64,000 bases of DNA, from the NCBI GenBank assembly GCA_934119935.1, contig CAKOSX010000002.1:231191-295190 (forward strand), in the 5' to 3' direction. A program made the position numbers and the translations under genes. This DNA comes from an uncultured Clostridia bacterium (GTDB lineage Bacteria > Bacillota > Clostridia > TANB77 > CAG-508). Below, piece by piece: positions 26,718 through 35,988 of this stretch (position 1 is the stretch's first letter; the number at the start of each line of letters is the position of its first letter). The notes under the pieces are model-generated. The model saw only the letters and a list, made by a program, of their open reading frames with translations. It was not told the DNA's origin and did not search any database.

Positions 26718-29318
26718 ATGTTAAAGTTAGAGAATATTAATAAAGATTATATATCTGGTGATACAACGGTTCATGCACTGAAAAACACAAATATTGAATT
26801 TAGAGAGAGCGAGTTTGTATCTATTTTAGGGCAAAGTGGTGGTGGTAAGACTACACTTTTAAATATTATTGGAGGGCTAGATAGATATACTAGCGGAGAT
26901 TTGATTATTAATAATAAGTCTACCAAGAATTTTAAGGATAGAGATTGGGATGCTTACAGAAATTATTCTGTTGGTTTTGTTTTTCAAAATTACAATTTAA
27001 TTCCACACCAAACAGTACTTGCAAATGTTGAATTGGCGCTAACTTTATCTGGTGTAAGTAAGAAAGAACGTAAACAAAAGGCTATTAAAGCATTAGAAGA
27101 TGTAGGATTGAAGGAGCAAATACATAAAAAGCCAAACCAATTGTCAGGAGGGCAAATGCAAAGAGTTGCTATTGCTAGAGCCTTAGTAAATAATCCTGAT
27201 ATAATTTTGGCTGATGAACCAACTGGTGCTTTGGATACTCAGACTTCTGTACAGGTAATGGAAATATTGAAGAAAATATCGAAAGATAAGCTTGTAATAA
27301 TGGTTACACATAACCCAGAACTTGCCGAGAAATACTCTACAAGAATTGTTAGAATACTTGATGGAACTATTATGAACGATTCTAATCCATATACGGGTGA
27401 AAAGAAGGAGCCTGAAAAATCAAAGGAAAAACGCAGAACTTCTATGAAGTTTTTCACTGCCTTAAATTTAAGTTTGAATAATTTGATGACTAAAAAAGGC
27501 AGAACTATTTTAACTTCGTTTGCTGGAAGTATTGGAATAATAGGAATTGCATTGATTTTAGCTTTGTCTAATGGAATTCAAAATTACATCGATAAGGTAG
27601 AAGAGGATACTCTATCATCATACCCAATAACAATTGAGGAGTCTACAATAGATACGTCTGCAATGATAAAAAAAATGATGGACGAAAACAATGATGAAGA
27701 AGATAGACCACAAGACAAGATATATTCAAAGAATATTATGTCTGAGATGATTTCGACTCTATCTAATAAAATGGAAAATAATAATTTAACAGAGCTTAAA
27801 CATTACTTAGAGCAAGAAGATAACGAAATTGTTAAAAACAGTAATGCTATACAGTATGGATACAATTTAAATCTAAATTTATATAAAGAAGATACCTCTA
27901 ATGGTGTTGTGCAAGTAAACCCAAGTACTGTAATGGACAGCATGGGAATGGAAAGTATGAGAGAGGCACAAGAGAATTCTCCAATGGCAATGGTATCGAG
28001 CACATTCAGCACTATGAACAATGATGCCTGGACAGAAATGCTAGACAACGAAGAATTGCTTCATTCTCAATATGATTTAATTGCAGGAAGTTGGCCAAAG
28101 AGTTATAACGAAGTTGTTTTAATAGTAAATGAAGACAATGAATTAAACGATTATGTGCTATATACTCTAGGATTAAAAGACCAAGAAGAATTATCAAAAC
28201 AGTGGGAAAAGGCTAAAAAGGGAGAAAATGTAGACAAAGAAGAAGAGACTACATATTCATATGATGAATTATTAAAATTATCGTTTAAACTAATACTAAA
28301 CTCTGATTATTATGAAAAACAAGGAAATTTGTGGATAGACCAGAGTGAAGATGACGACTTTATGAAAGAAAAAATAGCAAATGCCGAGAATATAAATGTT
28401 GTTGGAATTATCAAGCAAAACGAGCAAAGCACTGCAACAGCTATGAATGGCGGAATAGGATATTTAAAAGACTTAAAAGAATACGTTATAAATAAGACAA
28501 ACGAAGCGGACATTGTTAAAGAACAGAAAGAAAATTCAGATATCAATGTATTCACAGGATTAGAATTCCCAAAATCAGGAGAAAAGTCAGAATTCAATTT
28601 TTCAAATCTAAGCAATGAGCAAAAAATGGCAATAAGCCAAATGTCAACAGAAGAAATTGCAAAAGTAATGGACACATACACAAAAAATCAGAATGCAAGT
28701 TATGAAAACAATCTAAAAACGTTAGGCGCAATCGACTTAGATAAGCCATCATCAATATCGATATATCCAAAGACTTTTGAAAGCAAAGAGTTAATAGCAA
28801 AAGCGATAGAAGACTACAACAAAAAGCAAAGAGACGACGGAAAAGAAGAAAATACAATAACGTACACAGACTTAGTTGGAGCAATGATGAGCTCAATAAC
28901 AAACATAATAGACGCCGTAAGCTATGCATTAATTGCGTTTGTAAGCATATCACTTGTGGTATCATCAATAATGATAGGAATAATCACATACATTTCAGTA
29001 TTAGAAAGAACAAAAGAAATAGGAATATTAAGAGCAATCGGAGCATCGAAAAAAGACATCTCGAGAGTATTCAACGCAGAAACATTCATAATAGGCTTAA
29101 TATCTGGAATGATAGGCGTTGGAATAACCTTACTCTTAACACTACCAATAAACAGCATAATATATGCACTATCTGGAGTAGCAGTACATGCAACAGTTTC
29201 CGTAACACAAGCAACCGTACTAGTATTAATAAGCTTAGGCTTAACAATACTTGCAGGACTAATACCAGCAAAAATGGCAAGCAAAAAAGACCCAGTAGAA
29301 GCATTAAGGAGTGAGTAA
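26718..29318 (+). CDS. ABC transporter, ATPase fused to FtsX-like permease
   Basis: The 866-residue product has an N-terminal ATPase: Walker A GQSGGGKTT (about 38), signature LSGGQMQRVAIARAL (about 140), Walker B IILADEPTGALD (about 162) and a switch His in VTHNPE. It is joined to a MacB/FtsX-type permease with one membrane helix at about 250-285, a large exterior domain of about 430 residues and three helices near the end. Family knowledge: such transporters move lipoproteins or antimicrobial peptides, or transmit force. Fusion in this order is common in Clostridia. The substrate is unknown. Confidence 0.92.
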   Translation: MLKLENINKDYISGDTTVHALKNTNIEFRESEFVSILGQSGGGKTTLLNIIGGLDRYTSGDLIINNKSTKNFKDRDWDAYRNYSVGFVFQNYNLIPHQTVLANVELALTLSGVSKKERKQKAIKALEDVGLKEQIHKKPNQLSGGQMQRVAIARALVNNPDIILADEPTGALDTQTSVQVMEILKKISKDKLVIMVTHNPELAEKYSTRIVRILDGTIMNDSNPYTGEKKEPEKSKEKRRTSMKFFTALNLSLNNLMTKKGRTILTSFAGSIGIIGIALILALSNGIQNYIDKVEEDTLSSYPITIEESTIDTSAMIKKMMDENNDEEDRPQDKIYSKNIMSEMISTLSNKMENNNLTELKHYLEQEDNEIVKNSNAIQYGYNLNLNLYKEDTSNGVVQVNPSTVMDSMGMESMREAQENSPMAMVSSTFSTMNNDAWTEMLDNEELLHSQYDLIAGSWPKSYNEVVLIVNEDNELNDYVLYTLGLKDQEELSKQWEKAKKGENVDKEEETTYSYDELLKLSFKLILNSDYYEKQGNLWIDQSEDDDFMKEKIANAENINVVGIIKQNEQSTATAMNGGIGYLKDLKEYVINKTNEADIVKEQKENSDINVFTGLEFPKSGEKSEFNFSNLSNEQKMAISQMSTEEIAKVMDTYTKNQNASYENNLKTLGAIDLDKPSSISIYPKTFESKELIAKAIEDYNKKQRDDGKEENTITYTDLVGAMMSSITNIIDAVSYALIAFVSISLVVSSIMIGIITYISVLERTKEIGILRAIGASKKDISRVFNAETFIIGLISGMIGVGITLLLTLPINSIIYALSGVAVHATVSVTQATVLVLISLGLTILAGLIPAKMASKKDPVEALRSE

Positions 29319-29319
29319 A

Positions 29320-29463
29320 ATGAATATGAAAAATGAAGATTTAAAAGATCAATTCTATTCGGAAAGTAATATGAATGCAATAAAGGAATCAATAAAACAA
29401 TTAAAAGAGAAAAAAGTTGTAATAAAATCTCTTAAAGAGTTAGAACAAATGGCAGATAAATAA
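29320..29463 (+). CDS. Short antitoxin-like protein (RelB/DinJ C-terminal type)
   Basis: A 47-residue frame starts two bases after the ABC gene behind AAGGAG. It reads DQFYSESNMNAIKESIKQLK then VVIKSLKELEQMADK. That resembles the C-terminal toxin-binding half of RelB/DinJ antitoxins, without the DNA-binding half. No toxin gene follows; the next gene is a broken methyltransferase. It is probably a remnant or a minimal orphan antitoxin. Confidence 0.55.
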   Translation: MNMKNEDLKDQFYSESNMNAIKESIKQLKEKKVVIKSLKELEQMADK

Positions 29464-29481
29464 TATAAGGAATTAAAATTT

Positions 29482-30067
29482 ATGGAAAGTATACAAAAAT
29501 ATTATGAAAATACAATGGATGCCTTACCACATCCAATAGTAGAAGAATTTGTTAAGATGAATATTACTCCGCAAAATGCTATTGATTTTGGGTGTGGAGC
29601 AGGGAGAGACACAATATATTTAATAAAAAATGGTTGGAATGTGCTAGCAATAGATAGAGAGGATACAAAAGAACTTATATCTAGAAAATTAGATAATGAA
29701 GAGCTAAAAAGATTCGAGTTTTGTTGTGAAAATTTTGAAAATGTAGAATTAAGAAAAAATACCTTATTTGTTGCAAATTTCAGCATTCCGTTCTGTGATA
29801 ATAACAACTTTCACGTTTTATGGGAAAAAATATCTAATAGCATATTAAAAGAACGGATATTTTGTAGCAAATTTTTTTGGAATGAATGATTCTTGGAGGA
29901 GTATAAAAGAAAAGATGGTATTTTTATCTAAAGAGCAGGTATTTGAACTATTTAAAGATAAATTTGATATAATAGAATTTAAAGAAATTGAAAAAGATGG
30001 AAAAACTGGATTGGGTAAAATGAAACATTGGCATATATACAATGTTATTGCTAAAAAGAGAATATAA
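29482..30067 (+). pseudogene. SAM-dependent methyltransferase, frameshifted
   Basis: The first frame (29482-29889) carries a class I methyltransferase start: AIDFGCGAGRDTIYLIKNGW (motif I, about residue 33) and VLAIDRE. After GAA at 29851-29853 the homologous sequence continues one base later, with GYFVANFFGMNDSW in the frame that ends at 30067. A two-base loss (or one-base gain) at about 29854 therefore splits the gene. The restored protein of about 194 residues would be of normal length for this TehB-like group. The substrate is unknown. Confidence 0.75.
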
Positions 30068-30082
30068 TATGGTAATGATAGC

Positions 30083-30119
30083 AAAAAGAATATATAAACT
30101 GAATATATATTCTTTTTTT
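30083..30119 (+). terminator. Intrinsic terminator
   Basis: The stem AAAAAGAATATATA/ATATATATTCTTTTT around the loop AACTGA is followed by T's. Confidence 0.75.
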
Positions 30120-30173
30120 GTGTAAATGCTTCAATTAGCTCTAACCAGAATTACATAAAATACGGTCAAACTA

Positions 30174-30228
30174 TTGACTGTACTGCGATTATGTAGTATA
30201 ATCCTATTAGTTTGGTAGGAAAACCAAA
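30174..30228 (+). promoter_or_regulatory. suf operon promoter and possible operator
   Basis: TTGACT (30174-30179), a 17-base spacer and TATAAT (30197-30202) form a near-consensus promoter. Just after the expected start point, TTTGGT/ACCAAA (30211-30216 with 30223-30228) forms an inverted repeat that could bind a regulator of the IscR/Rrf2 kind; that part is speculation. The leader to sufC is about 115 bases. Confidence 0.75.
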
Positions 30229-30324
30229 TATTATTTTTGTAAATGGAAAAGATATATAGTAGATTGCTAAAAAAATGGCAAAACTACTAGAAAATAAAAG
30301 ATCAATTAGTAGAAAGGACTTATA

Positions 30325-31059
30325 ATGGAAAATTTATTAGATATACAAGATTTGCACGCTGTAGCAGGAGAGAAGGAAATCCTAAAAGGATTGAATTTGA
30401 AGATTAATAAGGGAGAAACGCATGTAATAATGGGACCAAATGGAGCCGGAAAATCTACAACAGCAAATGTTATTTTGAATAATCCAGAATATAAAAAAGT
30501 AAGTGGAAAAGTTGTGTTTGAAGGAGAAGATATTAGCGATTTATCAACAGATAAAATCGCAAAAAAAGGCGTATTCATGTCTTTTCAATCACCTGTTGAA
30601 ATACCGGGAATATCTACTACAAATTTCTTGAAATATGCTAAAAATAAAATAACAGACAAGCCAGTGAAAATTTTTGAGTTAAGAGACCAAATTCAGAAAT
30701 ACATGGAAGAATTGAACATGAATCCCAAGCTAATTGAAAGAAATTTGAATGTTGGGTTCTCTGGTGGAGAAAAAAAGAAAAACGAAATTTTGCAAATGCT
30801 TGTATTAGAACCAAAACTTGTAATATTAGATGAAACAGATTCTGGACTTGATGTTGATGCTGTTAGAACAGTTTCTAAAGGAATAGAAATGTACAAGAAT
30901 GAAGAGAATGCAGTTTTAATAATTACACACAATACTAGAATATTAGAAAATTTGAAAGTTGACTATGTTCATATATTAGTTGATGGAAAGATTGTAAAAA
31001 CTGGAGATGCAAGCTTAGCACAAGAGATTGAAGTTAATGGATATGCACAATATAAATAA
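30325..31059 (+). CDS. sufC: Fe-S cluster assembly ATPase SufC
   Basis: The 244-residue ABC-type ATPase has Walker A GPNGAGKST (about 37), signature FSGGEKKKNEILQM (about 145, the SufC form), Walker B LVILDETDSGLD and the H-loop ITHN. It works in the SufBCD scaffold complex that builds iron-sulfur clusters. It is first in sufCBDSU; sufB starts 15 bases downstream. Confidence 0.96.
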   Translation: MENLLDIQDLHAVAGEKEILKGLNLKINKGETHVIMGPNGAGKSTTANVILNNPEYKKVSGKVVFEGEDISDLSTDKIAKKGVFMSFQSPVEIPGISTTNFLKYAKNKITDKPVKIFELRDQIQKYMEELNMNPKLIERNLNVGFSGGEKKKNEILQMLVLEPKLVILDETDSGLDVDAVRTVSKGIEMYKNEENAVLIITHNTRILENLKVDYVHILVDGKIVKTGDASLAQEIEVNGYAQYK

Positions 31060-31074
31060 AAGAAAGGTAGAATT

Positions 31075-32475
31075 ATGTCAAAAACTCAAGTAGACGATAT
31101 AGATAGAAATATATATGATATAAAAAATAAAGATAACTATGAGTTTAAAATGAAGAAAGGTCTTAACAGAGAAATTGTTGAAGAGATTTCAGCAAAGAAA
31201 AATGACCCAGACTGGATGAGAGAGATTCGTTTGAAGGCTTTAGAAACTTACGAAAAGCTAGAACTTCCAACATGGGGACCAGATTTATCTGAACTTAAAA
31301 TGGACGAGATTGCAACATATGTTAAGCCAAAATCTAAATTGAACTCAAGCTGGGACGATGTTCCAGAAGATATAAAAAAGACTTTTGATAATTTGGGAAT
31401 TCCAGAGGCAGAGAAGAAATCTCTAGCAGGTGTTGGTGCTCAATATGACTCAGAAGTCGTATATCATAGCATAAAAGAAGATTTACTAAAACAGGGTGTA
31501 ATCTATACAGACATGGAAACTGCTGTTAGAGAATATCCGGATTTAGTAAGAGAGCATTTTATGAAATGCGTTCCAATAAATGACCACAAATTTGTAGCAC
31601 TCCATGCTGCGGTTTGGTCTGGCGGATCTTTCGTATATGTTCCAAAGGGAGTAAAGGTTGATATTCCTTTGCAATCTTACTTTAGATTAAACTCGCCAGA
31701 GTCTGGACAATTCGAGCATACTCTTATAATTGTAGACGAAGGAGCAAGCCTTCACTTTATAGAAGGTTGTTCAGCCCCAAAATACAATAAGGTAAATCTT
31801 CATGCTGGCTGTGTTGAATTATATGTAAAAGACAATGCTTATTTAAGATATTCAACAATAGAAAACTGGTCAAAAAACATGATGAACTTGAATACTAAAA
31901 AAGCAATAGTAGGCAAGAATGCACAAATTGACTGGGTTACAGGTTCATTTGGCTCTAAAGTTTCAATGCTTTATCCAATGAGCATATTAAATGGCGAAGG
32001 TGCAAAAACAGAATACACAGGAATTACATTTGCAGGACATGGACAAGACCTAGACACAGGTTTCAAGGTAGTTCACAATGCACCAAACACATCATCAGTT
32101 GTAAACTCAAAATCAATTTCAAAAGATGGTGGAGCCTGCACATATAGAGCTTTAGTAAGAATTACAGAAAACGCTAAAAATTCAAAATGTAGCGTAAGCT
32201 GTGAATCATTAATGTTAGACGACATATCACGTTCAGACACAATTCCAGTAAACGACATAAGAACTGATGAAGTAGAATTTTCGCACGAAGCTAAAATAGG
32301 AAAAATAAGTGACAAAGAAATATTCTACTTAATGAGCAGAGGATTGTCAGAAGAAGATGCAAAAGCCATGATAGTAAGAGGATTTGCATATCCAATTTCA
32401 AAAGAATTACCAGTAGAATATGCGGTAGAAATGAATAATCTAATAAACTTAGAATTGCAAGGTGCAATAGGATAA
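31075..32475 (+). CDS. sufB: Fe-S cluster assembly scaffold SufB
   Basis: The 466-residue product has normal SufB length. It has VYVPKGVKVDIPLQSYFR, EGCSAPKYNKVNLHAGCVELY, KCSVSCESLMLDD and, at the end, MSRGLSEEDAKAMIVRGFAYP. The Cys and Glu residues used for nascent clusters (CSVSCESL) are kept. It forms the scaffold with SufC and SufD. A palindromic insertion separates it from sufD. Confidence 0.96.
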   Translation: MSKTQVDDIDRNIYDIKNKDNYEFKMKKGLNREIVEEISAKKNDPDWMREIRLKALETYEKLELPTWGPDLSELKMDEIATYVKPKSKLNSSWDDVPEDIKKTFDNLGIPEAEKKSLAGVGAQYDSEVVYHSIKEDLLKQGVIYTDMETAVREYPDLVREHFMKCVPINDHKFVALHAAVWSGGSFVYVPKGVKVDIPLQSYFRLNSPESGQFEHTLIIVDEGASLHFIEGCSAPKYNKVNLHAGCVELYVKDNAYLRYSTIENWSKNMMNLNTKKAIVGKNAQIDWVTGSFGSKVSMLYPMSILNGEGAKTEYTGITFAGHGQDLDTGFKVVHNAPNTSSVVNSKSISKDGGACTYRALVRITENAKNSKCSVSCESLMLDDISRSDTIPVNDIRTDEVEFSHEAKIGKISDKEIFYLMSRGLSEEDAKAMIVRGFAYPISKELPVEYAVEMNNLINLELQGAIG

Positions 32476-32482
32476 TTTTTAT

Positions 32483-32590
32483 AGGAACAATTTATTTTTT
32501 AAGCCTCAACACGTTGCTCTTGGTCGGAGCTCCTTCGGACTCCTCAAAAGGCGAGCTTCCGGTTTCGTTAAAAAAATGTAAATTGTTCTT
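32483..32590. mobile_element. MITE-like palindromic insertion between sufB and sufD
   Basis: AGGAACAATTTAT plus a T run (from 32483) is mirrored by an A run plus GTAAATTGTTCTT (ending 32590), giving imperfect terminal inverted repeats of about 21 bp. The roughly 65-base interior is strikingly GC-rich for this genome and holds further small inverted repeats (GGAG...CTCC). It carries no gene. It enlarges the sufB-sufD gap to about 155 bases in an otherwise tight operon. Confidence 0.6.
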
Positions 32591-32630
32591 ACAAAACACA
32601 AAACCAAAAATGTTGGAAAGGATTGAAGTA

Positions 32631-33668
32631 ATGCTAAAATTAAATGAAACGCCTATTAGAACGGCAAATAATTTTAGAATAAATAATATAGAAATAGATG
32701 CACAAATACCAGAAATAATTCCAGAGTTTGAAAATGTTCAAATTATAAAGGAAAACAGTGAAATAGATGAGAATGTTTCGAATAGAAAATTAGTTTTTGG
32801 AAATAATAAAGAGCTTGAAAATATAGTTTTTTCTAAGGCTAATAGCAAAATTAGAATTGTAAACAATCAAAAGAACGAGAATGTTAAAATTACATATACT
32901 TTTGATGAAGATAGCCAAGTTCTTTTAAATCAAATTGATATTGTTGCTAGTAAAAACATTAATGTTGTTGTTGAATACAAGTCAGAGACTGAAAAGGAAT
33001 GTTTTCATGCGGGAATTATAAGAACATTTGCTAGCAATGGCGCTGAGATAAATGTAACTGTTGTGAATTTGTTAAATGATGTGTCTACTAACATCGAAAG
33101 CTATGAGAATGATATCGAAGCAGACTCAAAGGTGTATCATAAGTTAATTGATATAGGCGCAAAGGAAAGTATTTCTAATTATTTTTCTAATGCTATTGGA
33201 AATAAAGCAGATAATGATTTGAAAACTATTTACTTAGGACAAGGTTCACAAGTAAAAGATTTAAATTACATTGTACACTTACGTGGAGAAAAAACTAATG
33301 TTGATATAGATGTACAAGGAGCTTTGAAAGATAGCAGTAAGAAAAATTTCAAAGGAACAATCGATTTCAAGAAAGGTTGCAAAAAAGCAAAAGGAAACGA
33401 GAACGAATATTGCATGTTATTATCAGACAAGGCAAAATCAATAGCACTTCCAATGCTTTTATGCACAGAAGCAGATGTAGAAGGAAATCACTCAACGGCT
33501 TCTGGAAAGGTAGACGAATCTGCAGTATTTTATATAATGAGCAGAGGATTAAGCTACAAAGAAGCGGTAAGACTACTTGTAAAGGCAAACTTCAACAAAA
33601 TTATAGAAGAAATACAAGATGAAGAAATAAAAACAGAAATTTTGCAAGAAATTGATAAAAGACTATAA
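32631..33668 (+). CDS. sufD: Fe-S cluster assembly protein SufD
   Basis: ATG 32631 has AAAGGA upstream; the frame is open back into the palindromic insertion, but without a start signal. The 345-residue product is SufD-like: a beta-helix core (KDLNYIVHLRGEKTNVDIDVQGALKD split over several strands), MLLCTEADVEGNHSTASGKVDE and AVFYIMSRGLSYKEAVRLLVKA at the end. It completes the SufBCD scaffold. The next gap holds a second palindromic insertion. Confidence 0.93.
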   Translation: MLKLNETPIRTANNFRINNIEIDAQIPEIIPEFENVQIIKENSEIDENVSNRKLVFGNNKELENIVFSKANSKIRIVNNQKNENVKITYTFDEDSQVLLNQIDIVASKNINVVVEYKSETEKECFHAGIIRTFASNGAEINVTVVNLLNDVSTNIESYENDIEADSKVYHKLIDIGAKESISNYFSNAIGNKADNDLKTIYLGQGSQVKDLNYIVHLRGEKTNVDIDVQGALKDSSKKNFKGTIDFKKGCKKAKGNENEYCMLLSDKAKSIALPMLLCTEADVEGNHSTASGKVDESAVFYIMSRGLSYKEAVRLLVKANFNKIIEEIQDEEIKTEILQEIDKRL

Positions 33669-33670
33669 TG

Positions 33671-33866
33671 TTTTAATAAAATTGAGACATATGCTTGATA
33701 TGTGTTTTCCGAAAATTAAATGAACTTGCCCTTGGCTTAAATTGGCTTATCTCTATATCAGTCATTAACATGACTAATAAGAGCTAAACCAATTTGCGAC
33801 GGCGGGAACTGCGCATTTAATTTCCTTCAAAAACATATCAAGTATATGTCAGTATAACTTATTAAA
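33671..33866. mobile_element. MITE-like long inverted repeat between sufD and sufS
   Basis: From about 33686 GACATATGCTTGATATGTGT is mirrored by ACATATCAAGTATATGTC ending at 33850. An inner pair (AAATTGGCTTATCTC at about 33739 and GAGCTAAACCAATTT at 33781-33795) and an outer AT-rich pair extend the match, so nearly the whole 33671-33866 stretch can fold into one long imperfect hairpin. The tip and a GCGACGGCGGGAACTGCGC stretch are GC-rich. No reading frame is present. Confidence 0.7.
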
Positions 33867-33880
33867 GGAAGGATTTTTAA

Positions 33881-35092
33881 ATGGATTATAAAAAGGATTT
33901 TCCGATTTTTAATAATAGAGACATTGCATATTTAGATAGTGGTGCTACAACTCAAAAGCCACAATATGTTATTGATGCAATCGATGAATTTTATGAGCAT
34001 AACAATGCAAATCCACACAGAGGTGCGTATTCTCTTAGCATAGATGCAACAAATGTGTATGAGGGGACTAGAGAGAAGATTGCAAAGTTTATAAATGCTA
34101 GAAAAGCAAATGAGATAATATTCTCTAAAAATGCGAGTGAAAGCTTGAATTTAATTGCATATTCATATGGCTTAGACAATCTAAAGGAAGATGACGAAGT
34201 CGTGCTTTCAATAATGGAACATCATTCTGACTTAGTACCATGGCAGTATGTTACTAAAAAGACTGGTGCAAGTCTGAAATACATGTATATAAATGACGAA
34301 TTTGAATTGTCAAAAGAAGAAATTGAAAGCAAGATAACAGACAAGACAAAAATAGTTGGAATTACGCATGTATCAAACGTGCTAGGAACCATAAATAATG
34401 TAAAAGAAATAATAAAATATGCACACAAAAAGGGAGCAGTAGTAATTGTAGATGCTTCTCAAAGCATACCTCACATGAAAATTGATGTACAAGATTTAGA
34501 TGCAGACTTTGTAGTATTCTCAGGACACAAAATGTTTGCTCCGCTTGGAATAGGTGTATTATATGGAAAAGAAAAATTACTAAACAACATGAATCCATTC
34601 TTAATGGGCGGAGACATGATTGAATATGTTTACGAACAAGACACAACATTTGCTCCACTTCCAAACAAATTCGAGGCTGGAACACAAAATGTAGAAGGTG
34701 TAGTAGGGCTTGGAGCAGCAATAGACTATATAAACAAGGTTGGATATGACAATATAGAAAAAATAGAAAAAGAAGTAGTAAGCTATGCAAGACAGGAATT
34801 ATCAAAACTAGATTACTTAGATTTATACATGAGTCCGAATGAAGAAAATCATTCATCAGTAATATCATTCAACATAAAAGGCGTACACCCACACGATGTT
34901 GCAAGCATGCTAGACTTTAAAGGAGTTTGTGTAAGATCTGGGAACCATTGCGCACAGCCATTATTAAGATATATGGGAATAGACTCAACATGTAGAGCCA
35001 GCTTTAGCATATACAACACCAAGGAAGATGTAGATAGACTAGTAGACGCAATAAAATTCGCTTACTCAAAATTTGAAAAATTTATAAAATAA
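33881..35092 (+). CDS. sufS: Cysteine desulfurase SufS
   Basis: The 403-residue PLP enzyme starts behind AAGGAAGG. It has the Schiff-base Lys in SGHKMFAPLGIGVLYG (about 218), THVSNVLGTINNV and the catalytic Cys in RSGNHCAQPLL (about 358). It takes sulfur from cysteine and hands it to SufU for cluster building. Confidence 0.96.
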   Translation: MDYKKDFPIFNNRDIAYLDSGATTQKPQYVIDAIDEFYEHNNANPHRGAYSLSIDATNVYEGTREKIAKFINARKANEIIFSKNASESLNLIAYSYGLDNLKEDDEVVLSIMEHHSDLVPWQYVTKKTGASLKYMYINDEFELSKEEIESKITDKTKIVGITHVSNVLGTINNVKEIIKYAHKKGAVVIVDASQSIPHMKIDVQDLDADFVVFSGHKMFAPLGIGVLYGKEKLLNNMNPFLMGGDMIEYVYEQDTTFAPLPNKFEAGTQNVEGVVGLGAAIDYINKVGYDNIEKIEKEVVSYARQELSKLDYLDLYMSPNEENHSSVISFNIKGVHPHDVASMLDFKGVCVRSGNHCAQPLLRYMGIDSTCRASFSIYNTKEDVDRLVDAIKFAYSKFEKFIK

Positions 35093-35136
35093 TGTACATT
35101 TTGGTACATTTCGGGGACGGAGCAAAAAATGTACAA
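35093..35136 (+). repeat. GGGGACGGAG dispersed repeat, copy 3
   Basis: The core is at 35113-35122, with TGTACATT units before and ATGTACAAA after. It is flanked by an 18-base direct repeat TGAAAAATTTATAAAATA (35074-35091, the end of sufS, and 35169-35186), like a target-site duplication. Confidence 0.8.
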
Positions 35137-35194
35137 ATATTTGATGAATGAAAAAGTGCCATTGCATATGAAAAATTTATAAAATATTAAAATT

Positions 35195-35227
35195 TTCGCC
35201 CCCAAAAGGGCGTCCCTATTGGGCGAA
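35195..35227 (+). promoter_or_regulatory. Leader hairpin before sufU (copy 1 of 3)
   Basis: TTCGCCC (35195-35201) pairs with GGGCGAA (35221-35227). The loop contains GGGCGTCCCTA. The ribosome site AAGAAAGGA follows at once. Near-identical elements precede the second sufU (43198) and gpmA (54562). Confidence 0.7.
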
Positions 35228-35239
35228 GAAAGGAAAAAA

Positions 35240-35674
35240 ATGGACGATTTACAAGATGTATATAATGATTTAATAATGGAACATAGCATGAATTCATACA
35301 ATAAGAAAAAACTAGAAACTTGTGATTTGTGCGAAATGGGACATAATCCAAACTGTGGCGACGAGATAGAATTACAAGTAAAGTTGAATGGCAACGTAAT
35401 AGAGGATATGGCTTTTTCTGGACATGGTTGTGCTATCTCTCAGGCATCAACGTCTATAATGATAGACACTTTAAAAGGTAAAACACTTGAAGAAGCAAAG
35501 CAAATTATAGATACTTTTATTGGAATGATAAAAAGAGAAATAACGGACGAAGTAGAGCTAAAAAAACTTGATGAAGCAATAGCTTTAAAAAATGTATCAA
35601 ACATGCCAGCAAGAGTAAAATGTGCACTGCTAGCATGGCATACTTTAGAAGATATGATAGAAAAGAAACAATAA
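35240..35674 (+). CDS. sufU: Fe-S assembly sulfur-transfer protein SufU
   Basis: ATG 35240 follows AAAGGA; the 144-residue product is the usual SufU length. It has NPNCGDEIELQVKL (first Cys and Asp of the zinc site), FSGHGCAISQASTSIM (second Cys) and RVKCALLAWHTLED (third Cys). SufU is a zinc-dependent sulfur acceptor for SufS in Gram-positive bacteria. It ends the operon and is duplicated almost exactly at 43244. Confidence 0.95.
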   Translation: MDDLQDVYNDLIMEHSMNSYNKKKLETCDLCEMGHNPNCGDEIELQVKLNGNVIEDMAFSGHGCAISQASTSIMIDTLKGKTLEEAKQIIDTFIGMIKREITDEVELKKLDEAIALKNVSNMPARVKCALLAWHTLEDMIEKKQ

Positions 35675-35766
35675 TGTAAGAAAACAAAAAATAATCAAAT
35701 ATAAAAGAAAATTTAATAGAAAAAACATTTTGTGTTAAATAAAAAAATAATATATAAAAAGTCCTT

Positions 35767-35960
35767 AAGTAATGTACTTAAGGAAATTTATTTTATATAT
35801 AAGATATCATTCAAATGCAATTATATCAAGTGGTTAGAAACAAAAAAAAAAAATGATACAATTCCGAAATTTATCTGTAATAATTTTGAAATAAAATGGT
35901 AAATATGTTATAGGTATAGCTATTTTTAAATTTCTTTATTTATCCTTAAGTACATTACTT
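35767..35960. promoter_or_regulatory. Candidate invertible promoter unit 1
   Basis: An 18-bp perfect inverted repeat, AAGTAATGTACTTAAGGA at 35767-35784 and TCCTTAAGTACATTACTT at 35943-35960, encloses about 158 bases. Inside, near the right arm, TTGAAA (35886-35891), 17 bases and TATAGG (35909-35914) point at the 35989 gene. An AAATGATACAATT motif near 35841 recurs in units 2 and 3. The left arm region is itself palindromic and could also act as a terminator hairpin. Inversion is inferred, not seen. No gene lies in 35675-35988. Confidence 0.6.
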
Positions 35961-35988
35961 TGGGATAAATAAAGAAAGGATAAAAGAT

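Noticed and set aside
32514..32630. N-terminal extension of SufD from 32514
   Set aside because: The extra frame runs through the palindromic insertion and lacks a ribosome site; SufD homologues start near ATG 32631.
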